Shown piece after piece: positions 60,773 to 64,000 of a stretch of DNA of 64,000 nt. Below the pieces are notes generated by a model. It ran no database searches and was not told where the DNA came from. It worked only from the letters and a program-made list of their open reading frames with translations. This stretch comes from Candidatus Didemnitutus sp. Lineage in GTDB: Bacteria > Verrucomicrobiota > Verrucomicrobiia > Opitutales > Opitutaceae. Location: assembly GCA_019634575.1 (NCBI GenBank), contig JAHCAY010000001.1, positions 682,001 to 746,000 of the forward strand, written 5' to 3'. A program made the position numbers and the translations under genes. Every line of letters begins with the position of its first letter. Positions within the stretch are counted from its first letter, which is position 1.

Positions 60773-63406
60773 ATGCCCGCCCCGGCCACATCCGACTCGC
60801 CCGTCCATCTTGTCCGCCGCGCCGAAGCGGCGGTATTCCGCGTGCTTTTGCTCCTCGCCAGCGCGCTGATGGGCAGCCACGCGACGCGCGGCGTCGTGCG
60901 CGCCAAGCTACTCGTCACGGTCTTGGTGCTGGGCACGCTGCCGCTGCTCATCGCACTCTATATTCTGCCCGTGCAGGTCCAGCGGACGCTGACGCGCCAG
61001 GGACACAACTACCTGCGGCAGGTCGCGCAGGATCTCGTCAATCTCACGCACAACGAAATGCAGCGCCACCTGGAAACGGCGCGCAGCCTGGCCCAGGTCG
61101 ACGCCATCGCCACCGCCGTGTTGCGCCGGCATGCGGGCGAACTCGACGCCAAGGGACTCGCCTCGGCCAACCGCCAAATCTCGGCCCTTCTGCGCGGCCT
61201 CGCCGCCCATCACTACCAAGGCATCTTCCTCGCGGACGCGGACGGGCACACTTTCGCCGGGGCACTCCGCGACGGTCCCGCCAACGCCTACGCCGCCATC
61301 GACATCAACGATCGCGCCTATTTCAGCGCCGTGCGCAACCTCCGGCAGCCGGTCGTGAGCAACCCGCTCCATTCCAAAATTGGCGGGGTGCCGATCGTCG
61401 TCGTCGCCGTGCCGATTCTCGACTCCAAGGGAGAGTTCGTCGGCCTGCTCGGCTTATCGGTGGAACTCGGACATCTCGCCGGCGTGATCAGCAGCCAGCA
61501 CTTGGGGGAGACGGGATATCCTTTTGCGATCGACCGCCAGGGATTGTTGGTGATTCACCCCGATCCGGCCCGGGCGTTCAAGCAGAGGGTCGAGGATGTC
61601 CCCGGCGCCCTCACCCTCGGGATGAAAATGCAGCGCGGGGAAAGCGGCGTGGAGGCTTACGTCCTGAATGACGGCGCCCGCAAGATCGCGGCGTTCGCGC
61701 CCGAACCGCTCTCCGGCTGGAGCATCGCCGCCTCCATCGAGGAAGCGGAGTTCTCGGGACCGGCCCAGCGGATGCGCCTGATCATTCTCGCCCTCATCGT
61801 CGCGTGCGTCGTCGCCGCCGCGGTGCTCGCAGCCATTTTTGCCGCCGGGCTCGAGCGACTCAACCGCAGCCTCGCCGAGGTGCGGGCCAGCGAATTGAAA
61901 CTCGCCCAACAGGCCGCGCTGCTCGACCAGACCAACGACGGCATCCTCGTCTGCGACCTCGAGGGCGTGATTCGCTTCTGGAACCGCGGCGCGGAGCGCC
62001 TCTACGGCTGGACGGCGGAGGAGGCAATCGGCCGGCGCCTGCACGAACTGCTCCACATCGACGAACATCTGGTGCGCGCCGGCATCGAAGGCGTCCTGCA
62101 CACCGGCTCGTGGTTCGGCCACGTGGAGAAGAAGACCCGGTCCGGGAAAGTCCGCGTCCTCGACTGCAGCTGGACGCTGCTCCGCGACGAACACGGCAGC
62201 CCCCAATCGATCCTCACGACCGACACCGACATCACGGAACGCCGCGAGATGGAATCGAAGTTTCTGCGCGCGCAACGCATGGAAAGCATCGGCACTCTCG
62301 CCGGCGGCATCGCGCACGACCTGAACAACCTTCTCTCGCCCATCGTCGTCGGTCTCGACCTGCTCAAATCCTCGCCGCGCAGCGCCGAGGACCACCGCAT
62401 CTTCAACCTGATGGGACAAGCTTCGACCCGCGCCACCGCCCTCGTCCGGCAGGTGTTGTCCTTCGCCCGCGGCGAGGAAGGCGCGCGCGTCTCGGTGCAC
62501 ATCCGCTACGTCGCCCGCGAAGTCGCCGCTATCGTGCAGAGCACTTTCCCCCGCAACATCACATTCCGCCTCGATTGCGCGAAGGACCTCTGGCTCGTCC
62601 ACGCCGACCCGACACAGCTCAACCAGGTGATCCTCAATCTCTGCGTCAACGCCCGCGACGCCATGCCCGAGGGCGGCCAGCTCACTCTCGCCGCCCGCAA
62701 CGTCGAACTGGACGAGCAATTCTCCGGGATAAACCACCACATCGCGCCCGGTCGCTACGTGGTGGTCGAGGTCGCGGACACGGGCACCGGCATCCCGCGC
62801 GAGATCATCGAGAAAATCTTCGACCCCTTCTTCACCACCAAGGAACGCGGCAAGGGCACCGGTCTCGGGCTCTCCACCGTGCTCGGCATCACGCGCGCCC
62901 ACGGCGGCGCCGTGAACGTCTACAGCGAGCCCGGCCACGGCAGCGTGTTCAAAATCTATCTGCCCGCCAGCACCGCCGCGCTCGCTTCCGATCCCGTCGC
63001 CAACGAAACCGCGGCTCCTTTCAGCGGCGACGGCAAAACGATCCTGCTCGTCGAGGACGAGGACATGATCCGCGACGTCACCCGCCGCGCACTGGAGTTT
63101 GCCGGCTACAGCGTGATCACGGCGAACGACGGTGCGCAGGGTTTCGCCCTGTTTCATCGCCATCGCGAGGAAATCGATCTCGTCCTCACCGACATGATGA
63201 TGCCGATCATGGACGGCGCGGCCCTCGTCGCCGCGCTCCGCCGCATCGACCCGCAGATCGTGGTGATCGCGGCCAGCGGTCTGAACGACAACAACAACCA
63301 GATCAAAGCCGCCCAGGCCGGCATTTCCCATTTCCTCTGCAAACCCTACACGACCGCGTCGCTGCTCGCCGCGATCGCCCGCGCGACCGGACAGCCGCAG
63401 CTCTAA
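60773..63406 (+). CDS. Hybrid sensor histidine kinase (Cache-PAS-HisKA-HATPase-REC)
   Basis: An 877-residue membrane kinase. A first helix (about 45-65) and a second ([25 protein letters not shown], about 335-360) flank a periplasmic double-Cache sensor ([29 protein letters not shown] core). Then come a PAS domain ([30 protein letters not shown]), HisKA with phospho-acceptor His515 ([13 protein letters not shown]), HATPase ([27 protein letters not shown]) and a C-terminal receiver with Asp807 ([13 protein letters not shown]). It should sense a small periplasmic ligand. The gene ends in a 4-nt overlap with the convergent protease gene. Confidence 0.93.
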   Translation: MPAPATSDSPVHLVRRAEAAVFRVLLLLASALMGSHATRGVVRAKLLVTVLVLGTLPLLIALYILPVQVQRTLTRQGHNYLRQVAQDLVNLTHNEMQRHLETARSLAQVDAIATAVLRRHAGELDAKGLASANRQISALLRGLAAHHYQGIFLADADGHTFAGALRDGPANAYAAIDINDRAYFSAVRNLRQPVVSNPLHSKIGGVPIVVVAVPILDSKGEFVGLLGLSVELGHLAGVISSQHLGETGYPFAIDRQGLLVIHPDPARAFKQRVEDVPGALTLGMKMQRGESGVEAYVLNDGARKIAAFAPEPLSGWSIAASIEEAEFSGPAQRMRLIILALIVACVVAAAVLAAIFAAGLERLNRSLAEVRASELKLAQQAALLDQTNDGILVCDLEGVIRFWNRGAERLYGWTAEEAIGRRLHELLHIDEHLVRAGIEGVLHTGSWFGHVEKKTRSGKVRVLDCSWTLLRDEHGSPQSILTTDTDITERREMESKFLRAQRMESIGTLAGGIAHDLNNLLSPIVVGLDLLKSSPRSAEDHRIFNLMGQASTRATALVRQVLSFARGEEGARVSVHIRYVAREVAAIVQSTFPRNITFRLDCAKDLWLVHADPTQLNQVILNLCVNARDAMPEGGQLTLAARNVELDEQFSGINHHIAPGRYVVVEVADTGTGIPREIIEKIFDPFFTTKERGKGTGLGLSTVLGITRAHGGAVNVYSEPGHGSVFKIYLPASTAALASDPVANETAAPFSGDGKTILLVEDEDMIRDVTRRALEFAGYSVITANDGAQGFALFHRHREEIDLVLTDMMMPIMDGAALVAALRRIDPQIVVIAASGLNDNNNQIKAAQAGISHFLCKPYTTASLLAAIARATGQPQL

Positions 63407-64000
63407 CGACGGGACGTGAGCGCGCGCTCGCGTTCGACGATCGTCGGGTGCGAGTAGTAGACGGCGCTGTAGAGCGGGTGCGGCGTGAGGTTCGTGAGAT
63501 TTTTCTGCGCGAGCTTGTGCAGCGCGCCGACCATCGGCGTCGCGGAGCCCATCGCGTCCTTCGCGAACGCGTCGGCTTCATACTCGTGCTTGCGCGAGAT
63601 CCAGTTGCCGATCGGCGAGAACCAGAACGTCGCGAGCGATCCGAGCAGCGCAAAGAGCAGGAACGTCGGCGCCAGCGCGCCCGCCGGCAGACCGAACGCG
63701 GTGTTGAACCACGGCGCCTGCACGAGCCACGCAATCACGGCGAAACCGCCGAACTGGAGCAGCGCGCCCGTGATCAGCCGCTGCGGGATGTGGCCGCGCT
63801 TGTAGTGGCCGATTTCGTGCGCGAGCACCGCCTCAAGTTCGGCCTGGGAGAGCTGCGCGATGAGCGTGTCGAACAGCACGATGCGCCGGAAGCGACCGAA
63901 GCCGGTGAAGAACGCGTTCGAGTGACCGGAGCGCTTCGAACCGTCCATCACCTCGATGGTTTCGGCGTGGAAGCCCGTGCGATCCGCCAGTGCGAGCAGA
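63403..64000 (-). CDS. M48-family (Ste24-type) zinc metallopeptidase, C-terminal part
   Basis: The frame is open to the window edge, so only the C-terminal 198 or so residues are present. It carries [54 protein letters not shown] with the HExxH zinc motif (HEIGH), the later third ligand region [13 protein letters not shown], and two membrane helices between. The sequence style is that of CAAX-prenyl protease 1 (Ste24) homologues of bacteria rather than HtpX. It probably acts on membrane or misfolded proteins. The stop codon overlaps that of the convergent kinase gene. Confidence 0.92.
   Translation of the reverse strand, partial: LLALADRTGFHAETIEVMDGSKRSGHSNAFFTGFGRFRRIVLFDTLIAQLSQAELEAVLAHEIGHYKRGHIPQRLITGALLQFGGFAVIAWLVQAPWFNTAFGLPAGALAPTFLLFALLGSLATFWFSPIGNWISRKHEYEADAFAKDAMGSATPMVGALHKLAQKNLTNLTPHPLYSAVYYSHPTIVERERALTSRR

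Overview
This is a 64-kb chromosomal window from a GC-rich bacterium, most probably a verrucomicrobium of the Opitutaceae type (inference). The grounds are a type IV pilus operon with the Akkermansia Amuc_1098-1101 layout (secretin, two membrane-anchored proteins and a fused PilM-PilN), a cassette encoding a GxxExxY protein between inverted repeats, large secreted thrombospondin-3/Ig/RCC1 repeat proteins, and housekeeping genes with strong GC3 bias. No rRNA, tRNA or CRISPR array was seen.

Layout. 1-9567: the N-terminal half of an RND pump with its lipoprotein adaptor, gcvT-gcvH, a CNNM/CBS membrane protein, lgt, glgC and glmS. 9556-16971: a compact 7.4-kb integrative element of visibly lower GC, inserted in the last codons of glmS. 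16986-28571: trpE, a primary-type sigma factor, an HDOD protein, rpsA, a small lipoprotein, the agmatine-to-putrescine pair, an OmpR-type regulator and a 5'-3' exonuclease. 28862-36876: a Tat-exported beta-helix protein and the type IV pilus operon. 36986-41187: a NUDIX hydrolase and the pyruvate dehydrogenase operon pdhA-pdhB-pdhC. 41668-47256: a tiny membrane protein and two very repetitive exported proteins. 47544-56951: a CPA2 antiporter, a phosphohexomutase, the GxxExxY cassette, a UDP-sugar pyrophosphorylase, an FtsB-like protein, an ExeA/GspB pair and a polyprenyl-phosphate sugar transferase. 57077-64000: galactokinase, two small uncharacterised proteins, an EEP-family hydrolase, a hybrid histidine kinase and the C-terminal part of an M48 protease.

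The most interesting region is the glmS element. Its ends carry a 23-bp inverted repeat (20/23 identical). Joining the ends gives a near-perfect attP palindrome around an AC core, and removing the element restores an intact glmS 3' end four bases upstream of trpE. It encodes a large serine recombinase overlapping a catalytic-domain-only tyrosine recombinase, an HUH-type Rep-like protein, a ribbon-helix-helix protein, a helically phased repeat array, a PIN-domain protein with an unrecognised C-terminal half, a zinc-ribbon/TM/OB-fold protein, an XRE regulator and a sigma-4-like HTH protein. A recombinase-like HTH reading frame without a start codon abuts attL. In the circular form it lies in the -1 frame of the serine recombinase, reached through an A-AAA-AAC slippery heptamer, so the integrase C-terminus may be split by integration.

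Functional links between genes: GlmS, the PGM/PMM-type mutase and the UDP-HexNAc-type pyrophosphorylase all feed amino-sugar nucleotide synthesis. The sugar transferase and the nearby ExeA/GspB pair point to envelope polysaccharide and secretion. Pyruvate dehydrogenase E1/E2 and the glycine cleavage T/H proteins are lipoate-linked complexes whose dihydrolipoamide dehydrogenase, and GcvP, are not encoded here.
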